This document shows positions 15,187 through 27,119 of a stretch of 64,000 nt of DNA, piece after piece. Origin of the DNA: Amaranthus tricolor (taxonomy: Eukaryota; Streptophyta; Magnoliopsida; Caryophyllales; Amaranthaceae); the NCBI RefSeq assembly GCF_026212465.1, contig NC_080056.1, positions 18,424,879 through 18,488,878 of the forward strand, written 5' to 3'. How positions within the stretch are numbered: position 1 is the first letter of the stretch; each line of letters opens with the position of its first letter. The notes under the pieces were generated by a model. The model worked only from the letters and a program-made list of their open reading frames with translations, ran no database searches and had not been told where the DNA came from. The translations under genes and the position numbers were made by a program.

Positions 15187-15363
15187 GTAATAGTGAAAGA
15201 TCATAGGTTAGTCAACTGGTTGCGGGCTCTCCGTTCCACCCTTGTGAAAAGGGTTTGATTCTCACCGCGTATAATAAAGATTAATAAGGATTGATTACCT
15301 CCCCTCCTTAGCTATAGAGATTCTCTAGCCTACCTCGAATAAAAAAAAGGATGGTAATAGTGA
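15187..15363 (+). mobile_element. tRNA-derived SINE candidate with 10-bp target duplication
   Basis: A body of about 157 bp (15197-15353) is flanked by identical gtaatagtga (15187-15196 and 15354-15363). The head carries an A-box-like word (tagtcaactgg, about 15209) and a B-box-like word (gggtttgattctc, about 15243) at tRNA-like spacing. The 3' part ends in a short A-run (aaaaaaaagg). Pol III boxes, small size, A-rich tail and flanking duplication together describe a plant SINE. I cannot assign a named family. Confidence 0.65.
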
Positions 15364-15789
15364 TTTGATATTATTTGGGGGATTTTTCAATTTGAAAGAA
15401 AATTAGATTAGATAGATATGATTTTGTTGGGGTATGATGATCTTTGTGGTATTTGATTGACTTGTCCTTTTTTTTAAAGACGACTTGTCTAGTTTTAGCA
15501 AGAATTTTGAATTGATTTAGTACATTGTTGTTAGGGGGACATTCAAAGTTAATTTTTTTCGCATTAATGAAATATTTATTTTGAAAATGTTGGTTTTCTT
15601 ATGGTTTTTGTATGGTTTCATGTTTTGGTTTTGTATCAAATCTTCATAGCTATTTTTCGATTTTGTATCTCTTAATGATCCCCTAGATTAGAATGTGATA
15701 TTTAGCTTCATGATCATTGTTTATGACTTCATGTCACTTTGCTGGTTGGAGTTGCTTATTATGCTACTATGCTCGAACGAGTTTTGGCC

Positions 15790-16110
15790 CTTCCGACCCA
15801 TTTGAAGTAACGAGATCACTTGTATTGTAAGTTTGTATGAAATATATTTTTTCATTCCAATAGTAATGAACCTTTGATCATAAAAAATCTTTTTTGTTCA
15901 TAATTTTCCTTTATCCTCTGATACTACATTTTCAATTGGTAATGTATTAGAATGATATTCATGAAGAAAATGAGATGAATGAAAGAGAACAAGCATGAAT
16001 GGAGGATTTTCCTTTGATCATAAAACTTGTTAAGAGATTTTCCTACTAAAATTACACGAACTTTCAATTACCATTCCTGCAATTTAATACCAGACTACCA
16101 ATCTCACCAG
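15790..16110. mobile_element. Tourist-like MITE, copy 1 (upstream of TWD1)
   Basis: Shares ordered blocks with the elements at 20268-20582 and 48500-48817: ttgatcataaaa, a central ataccaca-like block, gcattggaatgaattttgtaaagaaaatga-like text (here more diverged), and the right part reading ttaagagatttt…attacc. The left terminus is diverged or lost, so the boundaries are approximate. It ends about 430 bp before the TWD1 start codon. Confidence 0.6.
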
Positions 16111-16534
16111 TCATTTAAATTCCCTCATGGGAAACATAAATGGAGGATTCTTGGAGGAAGTATACAAGTTCAATGTGCTGGTAACATGTATACTAAATGT
16201 GTTGTTGCAATATTAATCAATTATATTTATATGTATGCGCTTATGGATAAGGACAATGTTATTTTGGCCTAGGTTGTAGAGTAATCATTGTGGGATCATA
16301 ATTTGCTTAAAATTTATTTGAAAATAGTTATGTGATATTCGAAATGCATAAATTTATCCATTTGTTTGATTTCTTTAGTCTTTCTACAGTATATGGTCTT
16401 GCAATAATGCAATTTGCAACATGTTCATAAATTCTAACAATTGCAATACGATGTTTGGTAATTTGACATTGAACTTGGCTTGTGGTACAGCCGTACAGGT
16501 GATCTAGAAGACCTTGTTGTGTTTGTTGAGAGGA

Positions 16535-19500
16535 ATGGAGGAGATTGTAGAGCAGCAAAGCCAATCACTAGGTAGTCACTAATAGGTTTTTGACATGGGA
16601 ATACTATTTTCTTTTCTTTCTTGTTTCGTCCCTTTATGTGAGAATCATAATCTCATATTTCTCGTACCTCCGTAATAAAATTAGATGTATGGATGTTTTG
16701 GAAAGCAGAGACGGGCTATTGCAGTTGCAACTAACACTTAAATTTGTATATTAGTTTGGACTGTGGTACAATGTTAACAAGTATTAGCAGGAGATTTTTC
16801 AATTTAAATATTCTTATGGTGTGCCCATAATACGGTAAAGTTTGGCCTTGTTATGGTATCTGTAATGCCATGTTATTAGATTATTTCTGATTGTATATTC
16901 CATGAATCTTTTTGATATAGTCAGGACTGCAATTATTTCTTATAAGCCCTTTTCATACATCAATTCTTTCTAGGTGAAGATGTACAGAGTGAAATAACTA
17001 TGGAGGATGCTGCAGTAGTTCATGGAGAACCACATCAAGATGGTAGTGGTCCGCCTAAAGTGGACACTGAAGTTGAGGTTCTTCACGAGAAAGTCACCAA
17101 GCAAATAATTAAGGAAGGTCAAGGTGAAAAGCCATCCAAATATGCTACATGCTTTGGTAAGTATTATTGAGTATCGATTCTTTCAGCCTCCACTTTTAAG
17201 TTCCATGTCTTAAATGATTTCTAGAACTTTGAAAAATACCTACAACTTCAATGAAATTGAATTGTTCTTCCATCTATTTATTACTGTATTGCACTTGGAG
17301 TCAGCTAGTACTGGATGATTGTGGATACTCTTGTTTTTAGGAACATTTGAAGGAGCCTTTTCCAGTACTAGTTATATTTTTGACAATTGACATTGATTCC
17401 TTTAGTTTATATCATAAATTTTGTTTTGCACACTTCCATAATTCTGAACTGTGATGGAATGTATCAACGCCATCAATGGCTAGATTTACCATTACAAAAG
17501 CGACAAAATTGGTGTTAACAAACTTACTTACCTTTGAAAAGTATTATCGTTATTTTCCATTCATGTCCCTGTTGTCAAAGTGACCTATTGTCTTTTTGGT
17601 GCTTAGTGCACTACAGAGCATGGAGTGCGAGCACACAACACAAGTTTGAAGACACATGGCAGGAGCAACGGCCAATAGAGCTCATTATAGGCAAAGGTAT
17701 TTCCTCCTGTAATACTTAAACCATTTGCTTATGTGAAAAAGGTTCTATTCTAAGCTTTAGATAAAAACCTATCTATGCTTTCTGTACCTTGTTGATAATG
17801 GTTAGAACCTTGATTGCTAGCAACATGTTGGTTAGTACACATGGTAATCTTCCTGGCCGTAAAACCTTATGTGCATTGCTGATAATGGTTAGTACTTTGG
17901 GGTCCTGCTCACACTAACTATAGATCCTTGCATCACGTTAATGTCAATCTGTTGGATTGTAAATTTTTAATACCGAGGAGAATCTTTTGTTTCTTTGACA
18001 GAGAAGAAAGAGATGCAAGGCTTAGGAATCGGTTTATCAAACATGAAGTCTGGAGAACGTGCCCTGCTACATGTTGGTTGGGAACTAGGATATGGGAAAG
18101 AAGGAAGTTTCTCATTTCCAAACGTTCCACCCATGGCTGATATCATATACGAAGTTGAACTCGTTGGTTTTGATGAAACCAAAGAAGTATGTAATCTCTT
18201 TGCTTAGCTTCTGATTGTTAACGTATAAAGTATTGTTGAAGTTTACCTCTTCAATTATGTTAAATAAAAGCTTTTGGGATATAGGGTAAACCACGTAGTG
18301 ATATGACAGTTGAAGAAAGGATTGGTGCTGCAGATCGACGAAGGATGGATGGCAATGCTTTTTTTAAGGAGGAGAAGCTAGAGGAGGCCATGCAACAGTA
18401 CGAAATGGTTAGTTCCTTTATCAATAGTTGATGATCTCTTCTCTTATTTTGTTGTTGGCCTTTTGCTTTGTGTGAGATTTCAGTTACCAGTTATCTCCTT
18501 CTCTATTAGGCAATAGCATACATGGGAGATGATTTCATGTTCCAGCTTTTTGGGAAGTACAGCGATATGGCTTTGGCTGTCAAGAACTCTTGTCATCTTA
18601 ACATGGCTGCATGTTTCATAAAGCTCAAGAAATTTGAGGATGCCATTATGCAATGCAGCATTGTGAGTACTTCCAATTACTTTTGTCTTTTAGATTGATC
18701 AAGTTATCAGTAATGCTATATGGCATACAATAGTTGTGGCATTCATTGTATTGGCATTAATCACTGAAATCTATTAGCGATAACAACCTGTCTCCAATCA
18801 TATAGTAAGAGATTATGAGTGCCCCCTCCCCCCGCCCCTCCAAATTCTTAGGACCCTACTTTCCTGTTTGTTGGTAAAATGTTGCGAACAGTGCGGTGTA
18901 ATTATGTGATATACTTGTTAGTGTACAGAAGCTGGTACAAGATGTACTTTCTTGATTTGCATACCAAAATGTGGGCCATTCGATCTGATATATCGGTTCA
19001 TGTAGCTGATCCCAATATTTTGGGATTAAGGCTTCGGCATTGTTGTTGCTATTGTGTTCTGAATACCAAAATGCCGGGTCAGACACTTGCAGCTTCCCAT
19101 TGAAAACTCGCCAACTAAGTCTTTAATCTGTTGTTGCCACTATTATATCTCTATTCTCCTCCCAAGTCCCATCTTGATTTAAAGTCAAATCGTCGCCATA
19201 TTTCAGAGTTTTACCATGAATCGACTTCAGCAGGGACATAAATATATCTTGTTTCTTTCCGTCCTCTTCTCTCAACACACAATCTAAAGAGGATATTATT
19301 TCTATATACAATCAATCATTGTCACTACTAAGAATCAATCTGAAACAACTTCTATGTGATCATTAACTAGGGTAAGTTGTTAGGGTTGCATACATCCAAC
19401 CCTTCGAAGCCCCTTAAGGTTAAAGCCACTAAATGACATTGGGTTAATGGTACGTTATTGTAATCAATGTCTATATGAGAAATGTGAACACGCCCTGTGT

Positions 19501-19906
19501 GATTATAATTATAGACCTGAGGAATATGATGTAATGGTTGGTAAATTGTTGCATACTTTACTGTTTGATGTGGCGTTAGGTACTTTCCGAGGATGTGAAC
19601 AATGCCAAAGCACTGTACAGACGAGGAAAAGCAAGAGCGGAACTAGGGCAAACAGAAGCTGCAAGAGAAGACCTTCTAAAGGCTCGTAAATATGCTCCTA
19701 ACGACAAAGCCATCACGGCAGAATTGCGCTTACTTGCAGAACATGAAAAGCTTGTTTATCAGAAGCAGAAGGAGATGTACAGGGGAATGCTAGGACCAAG
19801 ACCTGAACCCAAGCCCCAAAAAACAAATTGGTTAGCTCTCTTTTGGCTATGGCTGGTTTCATTGTTTTCTAGGATATTTAAGCGGGAAACAAAAAAATCC
19901 GACTAA
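16535..19906 (+). CDS. TWD1: FKBP42 / TWISTED DWARF 1-like peptidyl-prolyl isomerase-family co-chaperone
   Basis: Seven exons with GT-AG borders: 16535-16571, 16974-17156, 17607-17696, 18002-18186, 18285-18407, 18510-18662, 19580-19906. They sum to 1098 nt (365 aa), the same length as Arabidopsis TWD1. Residues about 44-165 form the FKBP-like domain (KVTKQIIKEG, MKSGERALLHVGWELGYGKE, FPNVPPMADI). Residues about 180-297 hold three TPR repeats (FKEEKLEEAMQQYEM; HLNMAACFIKLKKFEDAI; ALYRRGKARAELGQ). An amphipathic stretch follows, then a tryptophan-rich membrane anchor at about 340-357 (NWLALFWLWLVSLFSRIF) and a basic tail. In the known family this membrane-anchored protein works with HSP90 and is needed for ABCB auxin transporters to reach the plasma membrane; the plant FKBP domain is reported to lack isomerase activity. 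Exon 1 encodes only 12 aa and was chosen because its phase and sequence (MEEIVEQQSQSLG) fit; an alternative ATG lies at 17000. Intron 6 is 917 bp. Confidence 0.93.
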
Positions 19907-20264
19907 ATATTATCTATTGTTCCCGAAAATGGGGAGGGCCGAGTTTAGACGAGCAAAAATGAATTTACACATATGTAAGAGCTGTATATGGTTCTCTGTA
20001 TCCTTCTTCTGTAAACAAGTTTGTTCTGCTTTGGCCTCAACTTTATATCCGAAGTTTCTGCTAATGTTGAATGGAGCTTGTTTTACTGAACAATGAGAGT
20101 GACCAAGCGATAGTGAATATGTGAAAACTTTATTATATTGAGTTGTGTTTTTTTTTTCCATCTTAATATAATGCCAAATTTGGCTTAAACTCATCATTTC
20201 TTTTAATTTTATCTATTTATTTTATTTACTTACGTAATTATTTCATTTTTCCCACTAAAATCAT
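19907..20264 (+). other. TWD1 3' untranslated and downstream region
   Basis: No frame of interest. Ends at a MITE insertion. T-rich run at about 20147-20156. Confidence 0.5.
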
Positions 20265-20267
20265 TAA

Positions 20268-20582
20268 CGGCCTGTTTGATTAATAATAATAATTGGTGGA
20301 CATGGAAATAATTTGTAGTGTAAATATTGATGATATGTATCATGTCATTCCCATGATAATGAAAGTTTGATCATAAAACTAAAATTTTGTTCACAATTTT
20401 TCATGACCACCTAATACCACATGTTAAAACGGTATTGCATTGGAATGAATTTTGTAAAGAAAATGACATTATTGAAGGAGGATAAGCATGTCTATATAAT
20501 TACTCAAGAGATATTTCTATTAAAATTATACTAACTTTCCATTATCATTCCCACCTTTTAGTACCGATTGTCAAATGAGTAC
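20268..20582. mobile_element. Tourist-like MITE, copy 2 (315 bp, TAA duplication)
   Basis: Starts cggcctgtttgattaataat and ends with an imperfect inverse (ccgattgtcaaatgagtac). It is flanked by TAA at 20265-20267 and 20583-20585. Size, three-base TWA target and the GGCCTGTTTG-like end fit PIF/Harbinger-derived Tourist MITEs. Same family as 48500-48817. Confidence 0.75.
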
Positions 20583-20627
20583 TAAAAAGTATAAACTTTA
20601 TAATTTACTGCTAAACAATATATTATA

Positions 20628-21057
20628 CTCCTTCCGTTTCTTAATAAAGTACCTACAAGATGTGCACACGAGAATTATGAAAATTAGAATCGTTTAAATA
20701 GTTTTATATCATTTAATTGAATAATTAAAATTTAATGGAGAAAAAATTGGGATGATAAATATTAAAAAGATATTGAAAGAAAGTTGGTAGAAAAAATATG
20801 TGGACCACACAACTAATAAAAATATGCTTTTATAAAATTAATGAAAAACATGTGCGGACCATAACGAATATAAAAATATTGAAATTAAGTTAATGGAAGA
20901 TATATGAAAGTCATAAGCATTATTAAAATATTAAAATGAGGATGAATACGATTATTTTTGTCAAAAATTTGTGATATAAATAAAAAGATACTTTATGGGA
21001 ACAATAAATGGAACATCCTAAAATGCATAAAGAAACTTCTTTAAGGAATGGAGGAAG
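20628..21057. mobile_element. Stowaway-type (Tc1/mariner) MITE, about 430 bp
   Basis: Left end ctccttccgtttcttaataa and right end, read inverted, cttcctccattccttaaaga, with a TA dinucleotide on each side (20626-20627, 21058-21059). These CTCCNTCCGTTYC-like termini and the TA target are typical of Stowaway elements. It is longer than most and non-coding. Confidence 0.75.
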
Positions 21058-21169
21058 TATATATGGTCAGATGATACTATAAATTTTTTCACTATTTAAA
21101 AACTATTATATAATGTTAAATCAAAATTGTTTTTTTAAAGTAACCTAAAAATTCATTGATAAAAATGTC

Positions 21170-22530
21170 ATACGACATTTATAACAAAGTAACAATCGAT
21201 CAAATACATAACAATTTTAATCAAACAAAATTCTTTATAGAAAAAATTACGATCATTATAAAGGAGATCTAACACTAAAGTCTTCCCTCAATTACATTTT
21301 TGTTTGATACAACCTCTTCCGAGGGGGTCTTTAGATTTGGTATGGATTTGAAATAGAAATAAGTTTAATACTATTTACTGTATTAGCAGAACTGACACTC
21401 GTAATGACGTCATGTACCTTTTTATCATCTTATTGATAACAAGACTCCAAACTCACACCTACATTTGATCTCATAAACACCTAAATTTCATACCATAAAC
21501 ATCTACTTTAGATATTGAAAACGCTTAGTTCACATATTCAAAATTTCTGCTTTATATATTATAAACATCTACTTCATATAGCAAAAATATTTACTTTACA
21601 TGTTAAAAATCCATACGTGACATATTACAAACACCTACTACACATACTAAAAACTTTTACATGTATTTTAATAAGTCATATCATGACATTAAAAACCACT
21701 ATTATGAGTCATAATAGTTTAATGTCATAATAGTTATTAACGACTATTATGGCTCATTAAAATAACTACTTTTACTTAATAAAATACCTACTATTTTACA
21801 TAACAGTTACTTTTAATAGTAAAATTAGATATTATAATGATTTACGGAATGTATTTTACATGTATAAGTAAATACTATGATGGTTTAGAAAAGATGTTTT
21901 TATTAATAAAAGTGGATATCTTAAAACACCTACTTATTTATCTTAAAGTACCTTCTATATTATCTTAAAGCATTTACTTTTAGAGCTTAAACCTCTTACT
22001 TTAAGACCATTAAACACCTACTATTAGTAGCTAAATGTCTACTTCTTAACTTGTAAAATGAAAAAAAAGAATACTCCTACTTCAAATATCAAATCTATTT
22101 ACATACTAAAATACCCTACTTTACATAATACAAATACATATTGCACATACTAAAAATCCCTATACATCATAACACCTACATCACGAATCAAAAACTCCTA
22201 TTTTATTTTAGATATATACACGTACTTTATATAAATCAAACACCTACTTAAATTTGTTCAAATACCTGTTATACAATTGCAAATGGAGGAAATTATGGGT
22301 GAAGTAAACACTATTGTTGAAGCTTCGATCTTAACTCTAGTCAACTTAATCTCAATGTTAATCGAGTCACAATTCAAATATTCTTTACGATTTTAATGGT
22401 GAAATTAAATTGGAGAAGATGCAGGGTAATTATGAATAGCTTGATGGAGAAAAAGGAAAAAAGCTATATGTGAAGAAGGAGGATAGCCATGAATATAAAA
22501 AGTGACGTGAACTGAAAAGCGTTTCATTTG
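21170..22530. repeat. Degenerate AT-rich array of 'acacctact' words
   Basis: Words such as acacctactt, aacatctactt and acctacta recur every few tens of bases from about 21470 to 22270 without a fixed period, with intervening catatt/acatact text. It looks like an eroded tandem or transposon-internal repeat. No gene is visible. Confidence 0.4.
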
Positions 22531-22578
22531 TATTTTTTTTCATTTTTTGAAAATTCGGCCAGCCTAATTAGCTTAATC

Positions 22579-22616
22579 AGAGATGGTCTCATTTGTCTCT
22601 AAATGAGACCATCTCT
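22579..22616. repeat. Perfect 16-bp inverted repeat with 6-nt loop
   Basis: AGAGATGGTCTCATTT, loop gtctct, then the exact inverse. It stands alone in AT-rich sequence about 790 bp upstream of the peroxidase and may be the terminus of an otherwise unrecognised element. Confidence 0.9.
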
Positions 22617-22629
22617 TTTAAGAATTTTT

Positions 22630-23300
22630 TTTATTAATTAGCTACGTTTTTGGATTTAGGCTTTTGAATTGGATTTGTATTTGTGTTTGTAGCGCTTTTT
22701 ATATCTAGGATAGAGTTTGATAGGATTAGATGTATGTAATATCAATGTTAAAAAATAAAAAGTGCAAATAGTATGTGCAACTTTACATGTATATAGGGCA
22801 CATAATCTATTTGTTTAATAAGCAATTTTAAGCTTTGAATACCCTAAACAAAAATAATTATGTACTCCATACCTCAGCAAACGTACTCCCTACATATCCG
22901 ACTTGATTGATGAGTATGAACAAATAACACTTGATGTTCTTTCCTTGATGTGATTCATAAGTTAGTTAATAATTAGTCAAACAAGTCATATTCTAAGTAA
23001 ATTAGTTTGGTTAAGTTAAAGTAACAGGGATAGAGGGAGTAAAGGAAATATTTTAATTTGTTATTTCAAATCACTAATTATCAATTAGAAAATTTTAATT
23101 ATGTTTCTAACGGGCAATTAATCTTTTCTACTAAGTACATGCATAAAACATCCTCACAAGTTTCAATTGAAATACTTGATCTTAAAGCACACTAAAAAGA
23201 GTTATTCTAATTTCCTGGTTTTTACAAATTTTTATGAGTGCCTTGAAAGCTCAACCCATTATTCTTATCTTCAAATTTTACCTCTACCAACACAGTAACA
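22630..23300. other. Upstream intergenic region of the peroxidase gene
   Basis: AT-rich, no coding similarity. A short tract near 23023-23043 (aacagggatagagggagtaa) resembles a half Stowaway end, but I found no partner. Confidence 0.35.
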
Positions 23301-23307
23301 CCAGAAC

Positions 23308-23315
23308 TATAAATA
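23308..23315 (+). promoter_or_regulatory. Putative TATA box of the peroxidase gene
   Basis: TATAAATA lies 93 bp upstream of the peroxidase start codon at 23408, the right spacing for a plant core promoter with a leader of about 60 nt. Confidence 0.6.
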
Positions 23316-23407
23316 TTTTTCCATGTTTAGAACACTTCCAAACCCAATCAAGTTATAACCCATTTCCCTATCCAACTCTTTCTCCTTCTTTATTCAATAG
23401 ACTAAAA

Positions 23408-24598
23408 ATGGCTGCTCAAGCAACCAAAGCCATCTTCCTCGTTCTTCTCTCCATTGCTGTTTTCGGCTCCCAAGCAGCTCTCGATGCTCACTACTATGAT
23501 CAAACATGTCCACAGGCCGACTTCATAGTAGCACAGACAATTCGTAATGCTTCGATATTTGATCCTAAAGTACCTGCTCGTATTCTTCGTATGTTCTTCC
23601 ATGATTGTTTCATAAGGGTATGAACTTCCTATGAAGTCTTGATAATCTTTTGCTATTTCATCCAGAAACTTCATCAGATATATCTTACTACTAACCTGTA
23701 TAATACTTTCGCATTGATGATGTTAATAAAATTAGGGATGTGATGCTTCAATTTTACTCGACTCAACGCCCGAGAACACAGCAGAGAAGGATGGACCTCC
23801 TAACGTCTCAGTCAGAGCATTCTATGTCATCGATGATGCAAAAGCTAAGCTCGAGAGAGCATGTCCGCACACAGTTTCATGTGCCGATATAATTGCCATG
23901 GCTGCCAGAGATGTTGTCACTATAGTAAGTTCATGCTATTTATAAACATCAGCACACAACACATCTTTATTAGAATTATTTACTAGAATTCATACTCGAA
24001 AATATCTCTAAAAATCCAATCACGGTTTTCTCAGACCGGAGGACCATCCTGGAACGTTCTCAAGGGAAGGAAAGACGGAAGGATATCAAAAGCAAGTGAC
24101 ACCGTAAATCTTCCAGCTCCAGTGTTCAATGCAACTCAACTAATCCAGAGCTTCGCGAGCAGAGGATTAGAAGTTAAGGATGTAGTTGCGCTATCTGGTG
24201 GCCACACTCTAGGCTTCTCGCATTGTTCTTCCTTAGTAGCTCGTCTTCACAATTTCAGCAACTTACACGATACTGATCCTAACATGAACTCTGAATTTGC
24301 AAACTTGTTAAAGAAGAAATGTCCTTCACCAAACAGTAATGGAGCTGCAGGACAATTCTTAGATTCAACTTCAGCACAATTTGATAATGACTACTACAAA
24401 CAAATCATAGCAGGAAAGGGTGTGTTCGGATCAGATCAAGCTTTGTATAATGATCAAAGAACTCGACCAATAATCAAGTCATTTGCCAAAGATCAAAACT
24501 TGTTCTTTAGTGCGTTTGCAGCTTCAATGATAAAGCTAGGAAATGTCGGAGTAAGTGAAGCAGGAGAAGTACGATTGAACTGCAGAAGAGTGAACTAA
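23408..24598 (+). CDS. PER66: Class III (secretory plant) peroxidase, PER66-like
   Basis: Three exons with GT-AG borders: 23408-23617, 23736-23924, 24035-24598 (963 nt, 320 aa). The first 23 residues are a signal peptide (hydrophobic [13 protein letters not shown], cleavage after SQA), so the mature enzyme begins [12 protein letters not shown]61, H65 and the [17 protein letters not shown] block form the distal haem pocket. [12 protein letters not shown] is the structural block before the substrate channel. H190 in [12 protein letters not shown] is the proximal haem ligand. Class III peroxidases use hydrogen peroxide to oxidise phenolics in the wall or apoplast. By remembered similarity ([21 protein letters not shown]) the closest named member is Arabidopsis peroxidase 66. 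An in-frame ATG at 23234 exists, but it lies upstream of the TATA box and would bury the signal peptide, so 23408 is preferred. Confidence 0.92.
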
Positions 24599-26813
24599 GT
24601 TTTGGAACCTAAATCACATACATGTAGGAACATACATGGATGAGATTAGACCAATTCTGAAAGGCAATTGGAGACATGAATAAGGCACTACCAGATTCAT
24701 CATGTTCTTGAGAGAACTAATAATGTTCGAGTGTGAGAAAATTATTTATCACTAATTAATTTTCGCAGATTCTTGAGATGTAATGATAAATATTTTCATG
24801 CGTGTATAATACTAAAATGGAGTACATACTCTTTTCTTATATGGTTTGTCGTCTCGGCCTGTAAAATGATTTGGCATATTATATGATTTGTCGTATCCAA
24901 CTCAACCTGTTAAATAATTAGTTAAATTGATTTTATGTTGGATTGAATTCTGTTTGGTCAATTTTGGGTCAAGTTGTTTCACATCACCATAGATTCCCAT
25001 GATAACTAGGAAATTTAAAAAAAAAACACTCAAGTAAAATTGTGATTTTAATACAATATTCCTAAAAGATCTGTTGCATTAACCAAATCGAATATGACTC
25101 AACTCGACCTAACATAACCCGCAAAAATTGTTTAGATATTTACATACATACAATAATTGAAATTAACCCCATCCGATATATAATTATCCGAACACCTGAA
25201 TGTAGACTTTTAAACCCTAAGAGTAAATTTGGGAACAATTTCTTGAATACGGAAATCCTAAATCAAGTAAGAACTTAAAAGTCCCAATTGATAATCAGAT
25301 CACTCTTTGATGGACAACTACAAATGTACAACTGTACTCCTTCAGACATACATACCTGACTTGATTGATCGATATCAGCGGTCTTATTTTTGGAGTGAAA
25401 TTCTTGAGTTTATTTGTTATTACCAAGGAATCAGGGTGGGTAATACTGAACTAAAAATTAAAAAAAAAAAATTCCTTTTCATAAAAGTAACCAACAATCA
25501 TACCATAAGGTAACTATTTTGGGTAAATAATGAACCAGAATCAAAACCAAATATATATTTTACCCAATGAAAAAGCCTAAGACTAAACAGAGGGAACAAA
25601 CCAAATTTCCTCCCAACCAAACGCAACCTTAATATCACTGTTACTTAACGAAAAAAGGTTATAGTTTTTTGTCCAAAATAATAGTGACAATGTGTCCTTT
25701 GAAATTCCGAGTATTGAGAATTTTATACAATATGTGAGTTAAATGAAGAGCGGAAGTAACATAGAGTTACACAGTTACATCTCCGAAATGCTAAACATGT
25801 AATAAATAGATAAACAAACAGTGTATTTAATTCTAGTAAGAACTTGAAAATTTTCAGATAAGATCAAGTAGGAAATAGGAATACATGATTACAAAATTCA
25901 AAGAGACAGGTGGTTTCCAGGGCTTTCTTGGGTCTAATCTGTGCTTTTCAAACGCAGTATATTCCATTGCCCTTCCCAAATTTGGTTCAGACAGTGTACT
26001 ATAATTATTAAAGTTTAAGGCATGTTCATAATAATAACTAACAAGCCTGCCTAAATAACATTTATCTTCCCTTGAATTTAAAATACCCAATGACTGCAAT
26101 AATACCAAATCCCTCCAACAGTCAGTTATTATCCTTCTCTACATTACTGTTTTTGGATCACAATTACAATTACAATTACAATAAACATGTCCTCAGGAGT
26201 CAGAAAGCTAAGTTGATCCTCCTAGGTGTGGTTTGGGTGGATAAGAGTTCATAAAAGTATAGGTCCAATGTCGAGGGTTTAAGCCAAATATTCCAGTCTA
26301 AAATTTGAACATGTTCCACCTCAGGTGAAAATGTGCCTCTCTATACGTGCAGGCAGGCCTATGATGAGCTCTAGAACGTCCCAAAAATGTAAGACTTGAA
26401 TGCAGCATCAATTATATATTAACATTCATATATTAACATTCATACGACTATCAGTTCTTAGTAGAAACAACAAACAACTATGAGAAGATTTGACCAACAT
26501 AAACAAAGTTATTAGTCATACATTGCAAACTTGCCAAAAGTAGGAAGTCATTGCCAACATTTATATTATTTTTTTTTTTTTTGAAAGAAAAAAAGAACAC
26601 TTATATTATTAATAACAACTCCTTTGCTAAAATTCATACCCCAACCAAAAAGTGCCTATCACACACTGTCAACATTTTAAGTCTCCAAGTTCAGTATAAT
26701 AGGCTAAACTATTTCCTTTGATTTCGATGAAGCTGAAAGCTTCATTATTCTTTGAGGGTTGCTTAAATGGACTATGATATAGCTAGTCAATCAAACTTAA
26801 CTTAACGTTAGTG
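24599..26813. other. Intergenic region between the peroxidase and the copia element
   Basis: The first 230 bases are probably the peroxidase 3' untranslated region. Beyond that the sequence is AT-rich with short homopolymers (poly-T at about 26568-26582). A minus-strand open frame at 25854-26108 has no recognisable similarity. Confidence 0.4.
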
Positions 26814-26818
26814 CAAAG

Positions 26819-27043
26819 TGTTAGATTGTAACAGTTATTCAGTTATTCATATAGGGCAGTTATGTTATTAGTGGAGTTTAGTGGAGTGGTTACTAGGAAT
26901 GTTAGGAGCAGTTACCTTGAGTATCTTGTATATAATATCATCATCAGTGTTGAATGAATGTAACAGAAACAAAAAAGGAATTAAAAACAATAATCAGAAA
27001 CATTCAAAACCACACCAAAAACTTGGTGATTAACTTAAAATCA
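26819..27043 (+). repeat. Copia 5' LTR (225 bp)
   Basis: Identical to the 3' LTR apart from one base and an extra 8-bp repeat; followed immediately by the tRNA-Met primer-binding site. Confidence 0.95.
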
Positions 27044-27119
27044 TGGTATCAGAGCGGCAACGATTCTAAGTCGTTTTTGCAGCTTCATCATTTACCATTA
27101 ACAAACCTTAAACCCAAAA

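Noticed and set aside
19123..19311. Minus-strand 62-codon frame in TWD1 intron 6
   Set aside because: Protein-like at first sight, but no family recognised and no splice-compatible neighbour; probably chance.
23234..23407. Upstream in-frame ATG of the peroxidase
   Set aside because: It lies upstream of the TATA box and would place 58 residues before a clear signal peptide.
25854..26108. Minus-strand 84-codon frame as a gene
   Set aside because: No recognisable motif, no flanking exon that joins in phase, and normal length for chance in this composition.
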